A DNA stretch of 64,000 nucleotides from Pacificibacter marinus (GCF_018860665.1 NZ_JAHKPK010000060.1:76940-140939), one strand, 5' to 3'. Counted from the stretch's first letter, positions 9,028 through 18,155 are shown. Numbers and translations are program-made. Notes: generated from the letters alone by a model not told the origin.

Positions 9028-9963
9028 TTAGAATGTCGCCTTTTTTAGGAATGGCAAGGAGATTTGCGTGTTTGGCCAGGCCATAAGTCGTGACCAACGT
9101 GGTGTGCATTCTTGGGGCAGTTGTGATCGCAATAATCCTGCGGGCAGCAAATCCGGCGTGCGGATCAAAGCGGTGTAAAATGCAAAAACGCCGGGACGCA
9201 CATAGGCCGACCAATGACAAATGCGGCGATTGGGGGCGGCAATTTTAAATCCAAACCCGTGCAGTTTTTTCAGGGTTATCCTGTCATCAATCTGCACATC
9301 AACCCAATTGTGCGCAGCGCCATCAAGCCCCATGCCCAAAGCTGTATCAAACTTTTCTGTGCCACCGACAAGCCGTTCCAGCAAGGCATCATAGAGGTCA
9401 TTTTCACGCGAGGTGATGTTGATGACATCCGCCGTTTTTCCCGCAGGGCTGGCCAAAGCCTGCATGGCATTGCTGCGAAAATCGGCGGCAGCGAGCAGAA
9501 TGGCACGCCGGATCATCCCTGCCTTTGCACAAGCCAAAGCGCGCAACGCCACGCGTGCGCCAAGCGAATGCCCAACCAAATGGACGGGGCGATCCATCAT
9601 GTCGATCAATTTGGCCGTTGCATTCCCAGCCAGACGCGCGGTTGAATATGCCTGCCAAATACTGCCCGTCGCGGCCCACCCCAAAGCGATACAAAGCCCC
9701 TCGTTTTCCAGTCCGCGCCCAAATCCCAAATGCCGTGGCCAGCTCATCGCTTTCCAACAAGATTTCGACGGATTGAGCGACAGGATATGTTGGTGCGGTG
9801 AGAGTGTTTTATGCAGCGGCGAAAATTTGTACCCGTGGATGCAGATCACAATGGGGGCGCCTTTTGGTAGGGCCTTTAGCGCCGCTTGCAACGCGCTATG
9901 CGCACATCCGCCCCCATCCAATTCGGGGATTCCGTCGACCAAATTGAGGCTCAGCAAAGGCAT
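9028..9963 (-). CDS. Alpha/beta hydrolase
   Basis: A 311-residue soluble alpha/beta hydrolase. The nucleophile elbow is GHSLGAR (Ser flanked by His and Leu), preceded by the oxyanion-region motif IVICIHGYKFSP. The acidic and His members of the triad probably lie in SRENDLYDALLE and GAAHNWVD. It has no signal peptide. The substrate is unknown; family members include lipases, esterases and haloperoxidase-like enzymes. I prefer the start MPLLSLNLV at 9963 over one 20 codons earlier because the extra residues look unstructured. It heads a likely two-gene unit with the GST and is divergent from metZ. Confidence 0.85.
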   Translation of the reverse strand: MPLLSLNLVDGIPELDGGGCAHSALQAALKALPKGAPIVICIHGYKFSPLHKTLSPHQHILSLNPSKSCWKAMSWPRHLGFGRGLENEGLCIALGWAATGSIWQAYSTARLAGNATAKLIDMMDRPVHLVGHSLGARVALRALACAKAGMIRRAILLAAADFRSNAMQALASPAGKTADVINITSRENDLYDALLERLVGGTEKFDTALGMGLDGAAHNWVDVQIDDRITLKKLHGFGFKIAAPNRRICHWSAYVRPGVFAFYTALIRTPDLLPAGLLRSQLPQECTPRWSRLMAWPNTQISLPFLKKATF

Positions 9964-10175
9964 AAGCGCGCTCCTTGAGTGGCCATCCAAGCGGCAAGCT
10001 CTGGAAAAGGTGTCCAGAGGCAAAACCGCTGGGGCGTGTCGTCTGTCTATTTGAGAGTGGATCGAGGATGCATCAAATCCGTGAAGGTTTCATTACATCG
10101 GCGTTACGCGTTGAAAATTTTACGCATTTACACAGGATGCATAGCCGCCAAACCCCAAAGTTTCCGTGTCATATA

Positions 10176-10204
10176 TTGACAGGACCGCTGGCCCTCGGTA
10201 CCAA
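10176..10204 (+). promoter_or_regulatory. Sigma-70-type promoter for the metZ leader
   Basis: TTGACA (10176-10181), a 17-base spacer and TACCAA (10199-10204). Transcription would start near 10211, just before the first stem of the SAM-II aptamer at 10215. The -35 is perfect and the -10 is weak. The match with the aptamer start supports the call. Confidence 0.6.
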
Positions 10205-10214
10205 AACCACAAGC

Positions 10215-10296
10215 ACGTGGCGATTTGTTCACCGGATTGCGGGCCACGTTGGTGCAGTTGTCAAAACGCACCTTTAAACACACCGCTAAAGAGGTC
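10215..10296 (+). promoter_or_regulatory. SAM-II riboswitch aptamer upstream of metZ
   Basis: The RNA has the SAM-II core. Stem P1 is ACGTGGC (10215-10221) with GCCACGT (10243-10249); CGATTTG follows the first arm, ACCGGATTGC forms the loop before the second arm, and the 3' pseudoknot segment reads CACCGCTAAAGAGGT (10280-10294). SAM-II binds S-adenosylmethionine and in alphaproteobacteria controls methionine genes, which fits metZ downstream. Unusually, a 5-bp hairpin (GGTGC/GCACC, 10251-10272) sits between P1 and the TTTAAA linker. An intrinsic terminator follows 20 bases later, so SAM probably turns metZ off by termination. Confidence 0.85.
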
Positions 10297-10315
10297 AGGA
10301 CGAGACGCTTATGCG

Positions 10316-10369
10316 ACCCCCGCTCTTGATCACGCTGGTACCTCAGTGGGTCACTACGGGGGTTTTTTT
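10316..10369 (+). terminator. Regulated terminator between the SAM-II aptamer and metZ
   Basis: ACCCCCG (10316-10322) pairs with CGGGGG plus T (10357-10363), then runs into seven T residues. The 34-base apical part holds a further stem (CGCTG/CAGTG) around GTACCT. The T tract ends 19 bases before the metZ start, so this is a leader terminator rather than the end of an upstream gene. Confidence 0.8.
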
Positions 10370-10388
10370 GAATGCGAAGGAGCCTAAA

Positions 10389-11573
10389 ATGGCGAAATCA
10401 GATTGGAAAATGCGCACGAAACTGGTGCACGATGGCACCCGTCGGTCGCAGTATGGCGAAGTGTCCGAGGCGATGTTTTTGACCCAAGGTTTTGTCTATG
10501 ACACGGCTGAAGCTGCTGAACAGCGTTTCATCGAAGTTGGATCAGACGAATTCATTTATGCGCGCTACGGCAACCCAACCACGCGGATGTTCGAAGATCG
10601 CATGGCGTCTATTTTGGGCTTTGAGGATGCCTTTGCTTGCGCCTCTGGCATGGCGGCTGTGAACGGTGCGTTGATGGCTTTGCTCAAAGCTGGCGATCAC
10701 GTTGTGTCCTCGCGGGCTTTATTCGGGTCTTGCTTGTATATTCTCGAAGACGTTTTGGCGCGTTTCGGCGTTGGGATCACATTGGTCGATGGCACAGACA
10801 CCGCCGCGTGGGACGCAGCCATTCGCGATGATACAAAAGTGGTGTTCTTGGAAAGCATTTCCAACCCGACTTTGGAAGTGATCGACCTGAAACATGTCTG
10901 TGATCTGGCCCATGCCAAAGGCGCTTTGGTTGTGGTCGATGATGCTATGGCGACGCCGATTTTTTCCTATGCGCAAAGCTGTGGTGCCGATGTCGCTGTT
11001 GTGTCCACCACGAAACATGTTGACGGGCAGGGGCGTGTTTTGGGCGGTATCATTGCCGCCTCACGTGATCTGATCCGTGGCCCGATTGAGGCCTACCTCA
11101 AACACTCTGGCGGCGCGATGAGTCCGTTTCATGCTTGGGTGCAGCTTAAATCTTTGGAAACGCTCGACCTGCGTGTGCGCCAACAATCAAGTACCGCAAT
11201 GGCGATTGCCGAAGCCCTTGATGGTCATCCAAAATTGAATGCCGTACGCTTTCCCACGCATCCTGCGCATCCGCAATATGAGCTGGCAAAATCGCAAGGC
11301 GAAAGTGCGGGAACTGTGCTGGCAATTGACGTCAAGGGCGGCAAAGACGCCTGTTTCAAGTTTTTGAACGCGCTGGAGATTTTCACAATTTCCAATAACT
11401 TTGCCGATGCCAAATCCATTACAACGCATCCCGCAACCACCACCCATGCGCGTTTGCCGGACGAGCAAAAAGCCACTTTGGGCATCTCGCCCGGATTGGT
11501 GCGCGTGTCTGCGGGGCTAGAAGATGCAGATGATTTGATTGCGGATCTGTTGGCCGCTTTGGATCAAGTCTAG
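10389..11573 (+). CDS. metZ: O-succinylhomoserine sulfhydrylase
   Basis: MetZ makes homocysteine directly from O-succinylhomoserine and sulfide with PLP, in methionine synthesis. The 394-residue protein is a Cys/Met-metabolism PLP enzyme. The PLP lysine is K209 in STTKHVDGQG, with YARYGNPTTRMFE near the N-terminus, the CASGMAAVNGAL segment and the C-terminal ISPGLVRVSAGLED. The start at MAKSDWKM is set by AAGGAG seven bases upstream; earlier in-frame codons lie inside the riboswitch terminator. Control by SAM is indicated by the leader. It might accept O-acetylhomoserine, but the alphaproteobacterial context favours the succinyl substrate. Confidence 0.93.
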   Translation: MAKSDWKMRTKLVHDGTRRSQYGEVSEAMFLTQGFVYDTAEAAEQRFIEVGSDEFIYARYGNPTTRMFEDRMASILGFEDAFACASGMAAVNGALMALLKAGDHVVSSRALFGSCLYILEDVLARFGVGITLVDGTDTAAWDAAIRDDTKVVFLESISNPTLEVIDLKHVCDLAHAKGALVVVDDAMATPIFSYAQSCGADVAVVSTTKHVDGQGRVLGGIIAASRDLIRGPIEAYLKHSGGAMSPFHAWVQLKSLETLDLRVRQQSSTAMAIAEALDGHPKLNAVRFPTHPAHPQYELAKSQGESAGTVLAIDVKGGKDACFKFLNALEIFTISNNFADAKSITTHPATTTHARLPDEQKATLGISPGLVRVSAGLEDADDLIADLLAALDQV

Positions 11574-11640
11574 TTTGATTTGGCGCGCGGTGTGGGCTGC
11601 GCGTCAAAAATGATCTAAATGCATCGTGCGCGCGTACCCT

Positions 11641-11668
11641 TTGTATATTGGCGCAAAAGGCTTATATC
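11641..11668 (+). promoter_or_regulatory. Possible promoter of folE2
   Basis: TTGTAT (11641-11646), a 16-base spacer and TATATC (11663-11668) lie 27 bases before the folE2 ATG. The -10 is good and the -35 modest. I looked for a zinc-repressor (Zur-like) palindrome here and did not see one. Confidence 0.35.
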
Positions 11669-11694
11669 AAATGGGTCTCTGAGGGGAAAAGCTC

Positions 11695-12801
11695 ATGAAT
11701 ATTCGTGAAAGCCATATGGACAAAGACGCCAAACGCGCGGCCGCTGAGGCGGCACTTGAAGCATTGCGCGATTGGGCGCGGGCCTCGACGCCGACAGAAG
11801 TGGCCGAGCTTGATCCCGCGATCGCGCGTCTGTTACCTGAGGCGCAAGATTTGGCCAATTACCCTGCGTTGCGCCGTGCTTATCCAGAAGATTTTTCTGT
11901 TGATGAAGCCTATCGTGACACCTTGCCGGATTTGCAAAACGGCCCCGAGAGCCTGATTAAAGGCGCCAAACAACATATCCAACATGTGGGTATTTCTAAT
12001 TTTCGTCTGCCGATCCGGTTTCTCACCCGCGGGGGCGGCGATCTGACGTTAGAGACATCGGTGACAGGCACGGTATCGCTTGAGGCCGAGAAAAAAGGCA
12101 TCAACATGTCGCGGATCATGCGGTCTTATTACAAGCACGCGGAACGGACGTTTTCGTTTGATGTCATTGAGGCCGCGCTGGATGATTATATCTCTGATCT
12201 TGATAGTTTTGATGCGCGTATTCAAATGCGGTTTTCTTTCCCGATGAAAGTGCCGTCTTTGCGCTCTGGCCTTGAGGGATATCAATATTACGATATCGCA
12301 CTGGAGCTGGTGGAGCGCGCAGGTGTGCGGAGTAAAATCATGCATTTGGACTATGTGTATAGCTCTACATGCCCGTGCTCGCTTGAACTTTCCGAACATG
12401 CGCGCGCCACGCGTCAACAATTGGCGACCCCGCATTCGCAACGTTCTGTGGCGCGTATTTCTGTCGAGGTTTTGCCGAATCAGACTTGTTTGTGGTTTGA
12501 GGATTTGATCGATCTTTGCCGCTCTGCTGTCGCAACAGAAACTCAAGTCATGGTCAAACGCGAAGATGAACAAGCCTTTGCTGAATTGAACGCCGCCAAT
12601 CCGATTTTTGTCGAAGATGCAGCACGTCTGTTTTGCGAAGCCTTGCAAGGTGAGGGCCGTATCGGCGATTTCCGTGTCGTGGCCTCGCATCAAGAAAGCT
12701 TGCATTCGCATGATGCGGTATCCGTGCTGACCGAAGGCGAGACCTTTGCCGCCGCCAGCCTTGACCCCAAATTGTTCAGCACGCTGTTTCACGTCGGCTA
12801 A
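11695..12801 (+). CDS. folE2: GTP cyclohydrolase FolE2 (type IB)
   Basis: FolE2 converts GTP to 7,8-dihydroneopterin triphosphate, the first folate step, and unlike FolE does not strictly need zinc. The 368-residue protein matches COG1469. The active-site motif STCPCSLELSEH holds C226 and C228, and the C-terminal EGRIGDFRVVASHQESLHSHDAV carries conserved His and Glu residues. The start has GAGGGG eight bases upstream; another ATG seven codons later is possible. It is monocistronic. Later folate genes folB and folP lie about 12 kb downstream. Whether the genome also has zinc-dependent FolE cannot be seen. Confidence 0.92.
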   Translation: MNIRESHMDKDAKRAAAEAALEALRDWARASTPTEVAELDPAIARLLPEAQDLANYPALRRAYPEDFSVDEAYRDTLPDLQNGPESLIKGAKQHIQHVGISNFRLPIRFLTRGGGDLTLETSVTGTVSLEAEKKGINMSRIMRSYYKHAERTFSFDVIEAALDDYISDLDSFDARIQMRFSFPMKVPSLRSGLEGYQYYDIALELVERAGVRSKIMHLDYVYSSTCPCSLELSEHARATRQQLATPHSQRSVARISVEVLPNQTCLWFEDLIDLCRSAVATETQVMVKREDEQAFAELNAANPIFVEDAARLFCEALQGEGRIGDFRVVASHQESLHSHDAVSVLTEGETFAAASLDPKLFSTLFHVG

Positions 12802-12988
12802 GTGACCTGCGGCTGAGGTCTGCAACCTATCCAACGTCTTTTGAATTTACGATGTGTCCGCACCTTCATGTGGCCCAATGCCTAAATGGTGCTGACTGTG
12901 GATGTGATCATCCAAGTGGCCCCAGGTGGCCTGTGTGCGGCGTAGCGCTGCAACAGTTTAAAGTCATAAGACGGCTGTGTGAGATCGC

Positions 12989-14497
12989 ATGGCCATCTTT
13001 TACACTCGTGACTTGACTTGGCTGCAATCAAAAGCCAAGCCTTTGCGAATGAACGATCTTAGACCTGTCGGATATGTTATTGGCCTGCTTGTGGCTGCCT
13101 TGGGCTTGACCATGTTCATTCCTATGGGCGTTGACCTGTGGGCTGGCAGTGGCGACTGGGCCGTGTTTTTCGCATCTGGGGTGATCACCTTTGTTGGCGG
13201 GGGCTCTATTGCGCTGGCCTGTTCCAACGGCGTATCGGACCGCCTGTCTATTCAACAGATTTTCCTATTAACAACAGCGATATGGATCGCGTTGCCAATG
13301 TTTGGTGGCTTGCCGTTTATGCTGGGCGAGACCGAAGCGTCGCTGACGGATGCATTTTTTGAAGCCATGTCTGGCGTGACCACAACGGGGGCTACGGTCT
13401 TTTCAGGTTTGGATGAATTGCCACCGGGGATATTATTGTGGCGGTCGATGCTGCAGTGGTTTGGCGGCGTTGGTATCATTGTTGTCGCTATGGTGTTCTT
13501 GCCTGAACTGCGTGTGGGCGGGATGCAGATTTTTAGGACCGAAGCCTTTGATACGGATGGAAAAGTCCTGCCTCGCGCCGCGCAAATCGCCAATCGCATT
13601 TCAAGTATCTACGTCGTTCTGACGCTGCTGTGTTACCTGTGTTACATCATCGTGGGTATGCCCGCGTTTGACGCGTTGAACCATGCGCTGACCACCATGT
13701 CGACTGGCGGATTTTCGACCCATGATGCTTCATTCGGGGCGTTCCAAGGCCCTGCGGAATATGTGGCAGCGGTGTTTATGATTCTCGCGTCCTTGCCATT
13801 TGTGCGCTACGTGCAGCTGTTGCAGGGCACTGCCAAGCCGTTGTGGCGTGACAGTCAAATTCACGCGTATCTAGGCGTGATCTTTACCTTTGTCGGGGTG
13901 TTTACCGCTTATCGTTTGATCGCCAATGGAGATCATTTGGAGCACTCCGTGCGCGAAGGTCTGTTCAATGTGGTCTCGATCATTTCGGGTACGGGGTATG
14001 CTTCGGTAGATTATCAACTTTGGGGCGCATTTCCGTCTGTGGGGTTCTTTTTCATCGGGTTGATTGGGGGCTGCGCGGGATCGACAGCTTGTTCTGTAAA
14101 GATCTTTCGCTATCAGCTTTTGATCGCATCTGTGCGGGCGCAGATTCGCAAAATTCACTCGCCGCATGGTATTTTCTCCCCACGGTATCAGGGGCGACCT
14201 ATATCCGAGGATGTGCTCTCGTCTGTCATGGCATTCTTTACCCTGTTTATTGTGTCGCTTGGGATAACGGCTGTGGCCCTCGCGGCGACAGGGCTTGATT
14301 TTGTCACGGCCGTATCTGGCGCGGCAACGGCCTTGGCCTGCATCGGTCCTGGGCTGGGTGATATTATTGGTCCTGCAGGCAATTATGCGTCGCTCAATGA
14401 TCCTGCGAAATGGATCTTGGCGATTGCGATGTTGGTGGGGCGTCTTGAAGTTATGTCGGTGTTTGCGCTGTTCACCATTCGGTTTTGGCGTAGTTGA
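12989..14497 (+). CDS. trkH: TrkH-family potassium uptake channel subunit
   Basis: TrkH/KtrB-type membrane subunit of the Trk K+ uptake system, gated by the cytosolic NAD-binding TrkA. The 502-residue protein has about ten transmembrane helices in four M1-P-M2 repeats. Pore-loop sequences include MSGVTTTGATVFSGL (repeat 1), TTMSTGGFSTHDASFG (repeat 2), SIISGTGYASVDYQLWG (repeat 3) and ACIGPGLGD (repeat 4), each with the key selectivity Gly. A start at MNDLRPVGYVIG (13049) is equally plausible; neither has a good ribosome-binding site. trkA is not in the window. A strong terminator follows. Confidence 0.93.
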   Translation: MAIFYTRDLTWLQSKAKPLRMNDLRPVGYVIGLLVAALGLTMFIPMGVDLWAGSGDWAVFFASGVITFVGGGSIALACSNGVSDRLSIQQIFLLTTAIWIALPMFGGLPFMLGETEASLTDAFFEAMSGVTTTGATVFSGLDELPPGILLWRSMLQWFGGVGIIVVAMVFLPELRVGGMQIFRTEAFDTDGKVLPRAAQIANRISSIYVVLTLLCYLCYIIVGMPAFDALNHALTTMSTGGFSTHDASFGAFQGPAEYVAAVFMILASLPFVRYVQLLQGTAKPLWRDSQIHAYLGVIFTFVGVFTAYRLIANGDHLEHSVREGLFNVVSIISGTGYASVDYQLWGAFPSVGFFFIGLIGGCAGSTACSVKIFRYQLLIASVRAQIRKIHSPHGIFSPRYQGRPISEDVLSSVMAFFTLFIVSLGITAVALAATGLDFVTAVSGAATALACIGPGLGDIIGPAGNYASLNDPAKWILAIAMLVGRLEVMSVFALFTIRFWRS

Positions 14498-14557
14498 GGC
14501 ACGAGGTGACCGAGGTGCGCCTGTGGCGCTGCGGTGAATTTCGAAAGGTCTAAGAAA

Positions 14558-14596
14558 AAGCCCCGCGAGACGATTGTCTGCGGGGCTTATTTTTTT
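14558..14596 (+). terminator. Intrinsic terminator after trkH
   Basis: AAGCCCCGC (14558-14566) pairs with GCGGGGCTT (14580-14588), enclosing an inner AGAC/GTCT stem with a GATT loop, followed by ATTTTTTTC. It ends trkH transcription and faces the 3' end of the minus-strand gene at 14619. Confidence 0.92.
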
Positions 14597-14618
14597 CAGG
14601 TCGTTTGGCGCGATGTGA

Positions 14619-16358
14619 TCAGTTCCAGCAACTCACCAATGCGGTGATGTCACGGCCTGTCGACACCAGCTGCGCATCTGACATGTCGTTGGTGTTTTCA
14701 GAGGCGGTCATTGTCACGCCATTGCCCGACAAAAACACCGCAAGTTTTTCCATATCATAAGCAAAAGCAACATCATCTGGCAGAGCGCGACCTGTGTCTG
14801 GTGTCGGGGCGAGCATCCCGACCACACCTCCGGTTGTTGCCAACACTGGTCCACCGATTTCGCCTGGCAATGCTGTCAAAGACAAGCGCAACACATCGGT
14901 TTCGCCCGCCAGTCCCACATGTTCTTGCATGGTGCCATAGTTCAAAGAGGCCGCCCCCAAACGTCCGCCGTAAGCATATCCTGAAACAGAAATTTCGGAC
15001 TGCAAGCGCGGCAAGCGCATGTCGAACCCAGCATGGGTGGGCGGGGCAAGCGTATCATCAGGCGCCAGCAGGGCCATACCATTTTCATTTGCCACAATCT
15101 TGGCAGAGTAGATGTCATCCAAGGTGATATTGGTGCATTGATCGACAACGGAAGACGATGTCAGAACATGCCCTTTGCCATCAACGTAAAACCCAGAGCC
15201 AACCATGTCAGGGCGACGAATATCTAAGCCCGCCAACAGATTGATGTCTTGTACGGAACCATCGCCATAGGCATCGGGCAACACCGCGTCTGTGGCAGAC
15301 CAATTGCGCATCGCATCCAGTGCCATATCGCGGCGCTGGTCGTCTCCATTGGGCCAAATCAGCGTAAAGCCTTTGACGTGGCCCGATTGCAGGCGGGCTT
15401 CTGTGGTCGAACTTAGGGTGTTGTCCGTACCAGTCAGGGTAAAGCTTGTGGCCTTGCGTGACCGTGGGCCGTCTAAGGGTACGATATCCAGCGTCTGCAT
15501 GATCTCATACAGGCCAGCAAGTGTGGCCTCGTCACCGGATTGCGAAATCAACAGCACTTCGACACCGCTGTCGTCTTTTGATTTGTACTTGGCAAACGGC
15601 GGCGCGTAGGCATCGAATTCGACCAAACCCAACGGCAAATCGATCATAAGGCCCGCAACCTCATCGTTTACAGGTGTAAGCCCGAGGCTTTGCACAAAGG
15701 CGCGATAGGTGCCGACAACCTCTGCACGCTGCGCTGTGGTCAAAACGCCAGTGGATTGATAGCCTTTGGACTCTTGCCATGCGGACATCGATCCGCGCGT
15801 GCCGCGTCCGAATGATCCGTCGATGGTGGATTTGTAAAAGCCTGCGAATTTCAATGCGACTTGCAATTCTTCGCGGCCTGCGCGATCCAATGTGCTTTCG
15901 GAGCGACGGGCTTCGGCCAATGTTTCTTCGCGCGCGGGGGCGATGGTCACAGCTTCGAGGGAGGTTGGGGCTTGCGCTGGTGCCGCGGCGACTGGGGCCT
16001 CGACAGGGGCGGCAGGCGTTAAAACTGCCGCGCCGCCAACCGGCCAAAAGGGTTGACGAAAGTCTGAGCCATCCACAATGAAACTGTCGCTTGGGATGAG
16101 GCCTTGGGCACGCAAAGAACGACGGGCCGCTTCCGCATCCCCATCGTCAGCATAAGGTCCAAGTGCAATGGCATGCCAGCGTCCTGCAAGTTTAAACCCT
16201 GCGACATTTGGCAATGAACTAGAATAGGTTTGAGCGGATCGTGTGGCCGTGGTCAAAGAGGGCTGTGCCTCGATTTGGACCCAAGCGTCGGCAAGGGCCG
16301 TGCCAGAATAAAGCGAGGCAACAAGCCCCAATTGGAGAGCAACAAAATAACGTGTCAT
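14619..16358 (-). CDS. Periplasmic SPOR-like / peptidoglycan-binding protein with inactive trypsin-like domain
   Basis: A 579-residue exported protein. It has a signal peptide (1-24, ending GTALADA), a SPOR-like segment (about 26-95, WVQIEAQPS...HAIALGPYAD), a Pro/Ala linker and a PG_binding_1 domain (about 162-215, KFAGFYKSTIDGSFGRGTR). A trypsin-like domain lies at about 383-545. In that domain the usual TAAH is SSSV (401-404), the Asp position reads VANENGMALL, and the GxSGGP serine is isoleucine (EIGGPVL, I501). All three catalytic residues therefore appear lost. It may be a structural or ligand-binding cell-wall protein. The start 16358 gives the signal peptide; upstream extension is unlikely. 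Domain calls are from motif reading. Confidence 0.8.
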   Translation of the reverse strand: MTRYFVALQLGLVASLYSGTALADAWVQIEAQPSLTTATRSAQTYSSSLPNVAGFKLAGRWHAIALGPYADDGDAEAARRSLRAQGLIPSDSFIVDGSDFRQPFWPVGGAAVLTPAAPVEAPVAAAPAQAPTSLEAVTIAPAREETLAEARRSESTLDRAGREELQVALKFAGFYKSTIDGSFGRGTRGSMSAWQESKGYQSTGVLTTAQRAEVVGTYRAFVQSLGLTPVNDEVAGLMIDLPLGLVEFDAYAPPFAKYKSKDDSGVEVLLISQSGDEATLAGLYEIMQTLDIVPLDGPRSRKATSFTLTGTDNTLSSTTEARLQSGHVKGFTLIWPNGDDQRRDMALDAMRNWSATDAVLPDAYGDGSVQDINLLAGLDIRRPDMVGSGFYVDGKGHVLTSSSVVDQCTNITLDDIYSAKIVANENGMALLAPDDTLAPPTHAGFDMRLPRLQSEISVSGYAYGGRLGAASLNYGTMQEHVGLAGETDVLRLSLTALPGEIGGPVLATTGGVVGMLAPTPDTGRALPDDVAFAYDMEKLAVFLSGNGVTMTASENTNDMSDAQLVSTGRDITALVSCWN

Positions 16359-16662
16359 ATAAAACCCTGCGTCCTGTGTGAGCATTCCGCTCTTTTTCTT
16401 CGGGTAGGACAAGAAAGCAGACCGCACATAAGGTCAATATGTTCAGTCGCGTTTTTGATGGTTTTCCGTGTGATGCGCACAAATGACAGGGCGGATGGCC
16501 TATCTTCGCGAAACTATCGTCGCAAAGCGCGGCAAAGAAGCGGTGCAGACGTGGCTTTCGATTGACGCCCCCGCGTGGCTTGCCTATTTAAAACCCGCAT
16601 TCCAGATCATCGGCGCGCGTCCCTTTGGCGCTGGCCTGACATAAGATTGGCAAGGGAACCCC
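16359..16662. other. Divergent control region, dead protease / glyQ
   Basis: Holds the likely glyQ promoter at its right end. The rest (16359-16560) shows no supported gene or clear dyad; a promoter for the minus-strand gene must lie in the left part but I could not fix it. Confidence 0.5.
16562..16590 (+). promoter_or_regulatory. Probable promoter of glyQ-glyS
   Basis: TTGACG (16562-16567), a 17-base spacer and TATTTA (16585-16590), giving a start near 16597 and a leader of about 65 bases before glyQ. I found no T-box or attenuator in that leader. Confidence 0.55.
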
Positions 16663-17604
16663 ATGTCGCAGACAGTTGATAAACCGCGCTCCTTTCAGGA
16701 GATCATCCTTAGACTTCAGGCTTACTGGGCCACAAAAGGCTGCGCTGTTTTGCAGCCCTATGACATGGAAGTCGGGGCGGGGACATTCCACCCTGCGACG
16801 ACCCTACGCTCGCTTGGCACAAACCCTTGGGCTGCCGCTTATGTGCAGCCTTCGCGGCGTCCGACAGATGGTCGTTACGGCGAAAACCCGAACCGGTTGC
16901 AGCACTATTACCAATACCAAGTGGTGATCAAACCCAGCCCCAAAGACCTGCAAGAGCTCTACCTTGGTTCGCTCAAAGCCATCGGTATCGATGCCGAATT
17001 GCACGACATCCGTTTTGTCGAGGACGATTGGGAATCGCCAACACTTGGCGCTTGGGGGCTTGGCTGGGAAGTTTGGTGCGACGGTATGGAAGTGTCGCAA
17101 TTCACCTATTTCCAACAGGTTGGCGGCCATGATTGTACGCCAGTTTCTGGCGAATTGACTTACGGGCTTGAGCGTTTGGCGATGTATATCCTCAGCGTGG
17201 ATCACGTGATGGATATGCCATTCAATGATCCGTCTTCGCCCACACCGCTGACGTATGGCGATGTGTTCAAACAGACCGAAGAAGAATACGCCCGCCACAA
17301 CTTTGACGCGGCCAATACCGACAAGCTTCTCAAGAATTTTGAAGAGGCCGAGGCCGAATGTCACGCTTTGTTGTCCGTGCCTGCCGATGATCCCAAAACC
17401 GGCAAGCGGATCATCATGGCGCACCCCGCTTATGACCAATGCATCAAGGCTTCGCATATCTTTAACCTTTTGGATGCGCGTGGCGTGATTTCGGTCACCG
17501 AACGCCAAGCCTATATCGGCCGCGTGCGCACGCTGGCCAAAGCCTGTGCTGATGCCTTTGTTCAAACCAAAGCTGGGGGCTATCTGCCCGAGGCCGCCGA
17601 ATGA
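16663..17604 (+). CDS. glyQ: Glycine--tRNA ligase alpha subunit
   Basis: Catalytic alpha subunit of the bacterial alpha2beta2 glycyl-tRNA synthetase, which charges tRNA-Gly. The 313-residue protein shows the class II motifs: [20 protein letters not shown] at the start, [18 protein letters not shown], the [19 protein letters not shown] motif 2 region and [15 protein letters not shown] (motif 3). AGGGAA eight bases before the ATG supports the start. It is the first gene of glyQ-DUF6446-glyS-ppdK, and its stop overlaps the next start by four bases. Confidence 0.98.
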   Translation: MSQTVDKPRSFQEIILRLQAYWATKGCAVLQPYDMEVGAGTFHPATTLRSLGTNPWAAAYVQPSRRPTDGRYGENPNRLQHYYQYQVVIKPSPKDLQELYLGSLKAIGIDAELHDIRFVEDDWESPTLGAWGLGWEVWCDGMEVSQFTYFQQVGGHDCTPVSGELTYGLERLAMYILSVDHVMDMPFNDPSSPTPLTYGDVFKQTEEEYARHNFDAANTDKLLKNFEEAEAECHALLSVPADDPKTGKRIIMAHPAYDQCIKASHIFNLLDARGVISVTERQAYIGRVRTLAKACADAFVQTKAGGYLPEAAE

Positions 17605-18137
17605 AGGGCTCCATCGTGTCAGGGGGGATATTAGGAACAGCCGCGATATTTGGCGGGTTTTTATACTACAGCCAAGTCTACGCTTACTACGACCCAATCG
17701 AAGTCAGCTCGCCCGCCGCTATGGTTTCTGCGACCACATTCGATGGTGCGCCCGAGGACATTTTGGCCGAAGATTTCGAAGGCATCGATGCCGACACCTC
17801 GCCGATCAAATACCGCTCTTGCTTCAAAACGCCCTTATCGCAGGCGATGATGACGGAAACATTTGTGCCCCATGAGGCACCCACACCTTTGACCGCGCCC
17901 AGCTGGTTTGGCTGTTTCGACGCCAAAACGCTTGAGGCCGATCTGGAAAGTGGTGCAGCTATGGCCTTTATGGGCACCGAAAACATCGTTTACGGCATCG
18001 ACCGCGTTTTGGCCGTCTATGCCGATGGTCGCGCGTTTGCGTGGCATCAAATCAATACGTGTGGCGCGACCGTCTTTGACGGTGAACCCGCACCCGAAGG
18101 CTGTCCGCCAGCCCCAGCCGCAAACGCTGGTCAGTAA
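17601..18137 (+). CDS. DUF6446-like membrane-anchored protein between glyQ and glyS
   Basis: A 178-residue protein with one N-terminal hydrophobic segment (about 5-27, [17 protein letters not shown]), probably a membrane anchor with the rest in the periplasm. The outer part has cysteines at [25 protein letters not shown] and EGCPPAP, enough for two disulfides. Roseobacter genomes have a protein of this kind in the same position, often mislabelled histidine kinase; nothing kinase-like is present. It overlaps glyQ by four bases and lies 18 bases before glyS, so it is co-translated with the synthetase. Function is unknown. The DUF6446 name is from memory. Confidence 0.75.
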   Translation: MKGSIVSGGILGTAAIFGGFLYYSQVYAYYDPIEVSSPAAMVSATTFDGAPEDILAEDFEGIDADTSPIKYRSCFKTPLSQAMMTETFVPHEAPTPLTAPSWFGCFDAKTLEADLESGAAMAFMGTENIVYGIDRVLAVYADGRAFAWHQINTCGATVFDGEPAPEGCPPAPAANAGQ

Positions 18138-18155
18138 GCCTAAAGGATCAACATT

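Noticed and set aside
10311-10388. Longer N-terminus for MetZ
   Set aside because: It would be read from within the riboswitch terminator; the Met at 10389 has a proper ribosome-binding site.
11574-11694. Zur box before folE2
   Set aside because: FolE2 is often zinc-regulated, but no convincing palindrome of the Zur type is present in this gap.
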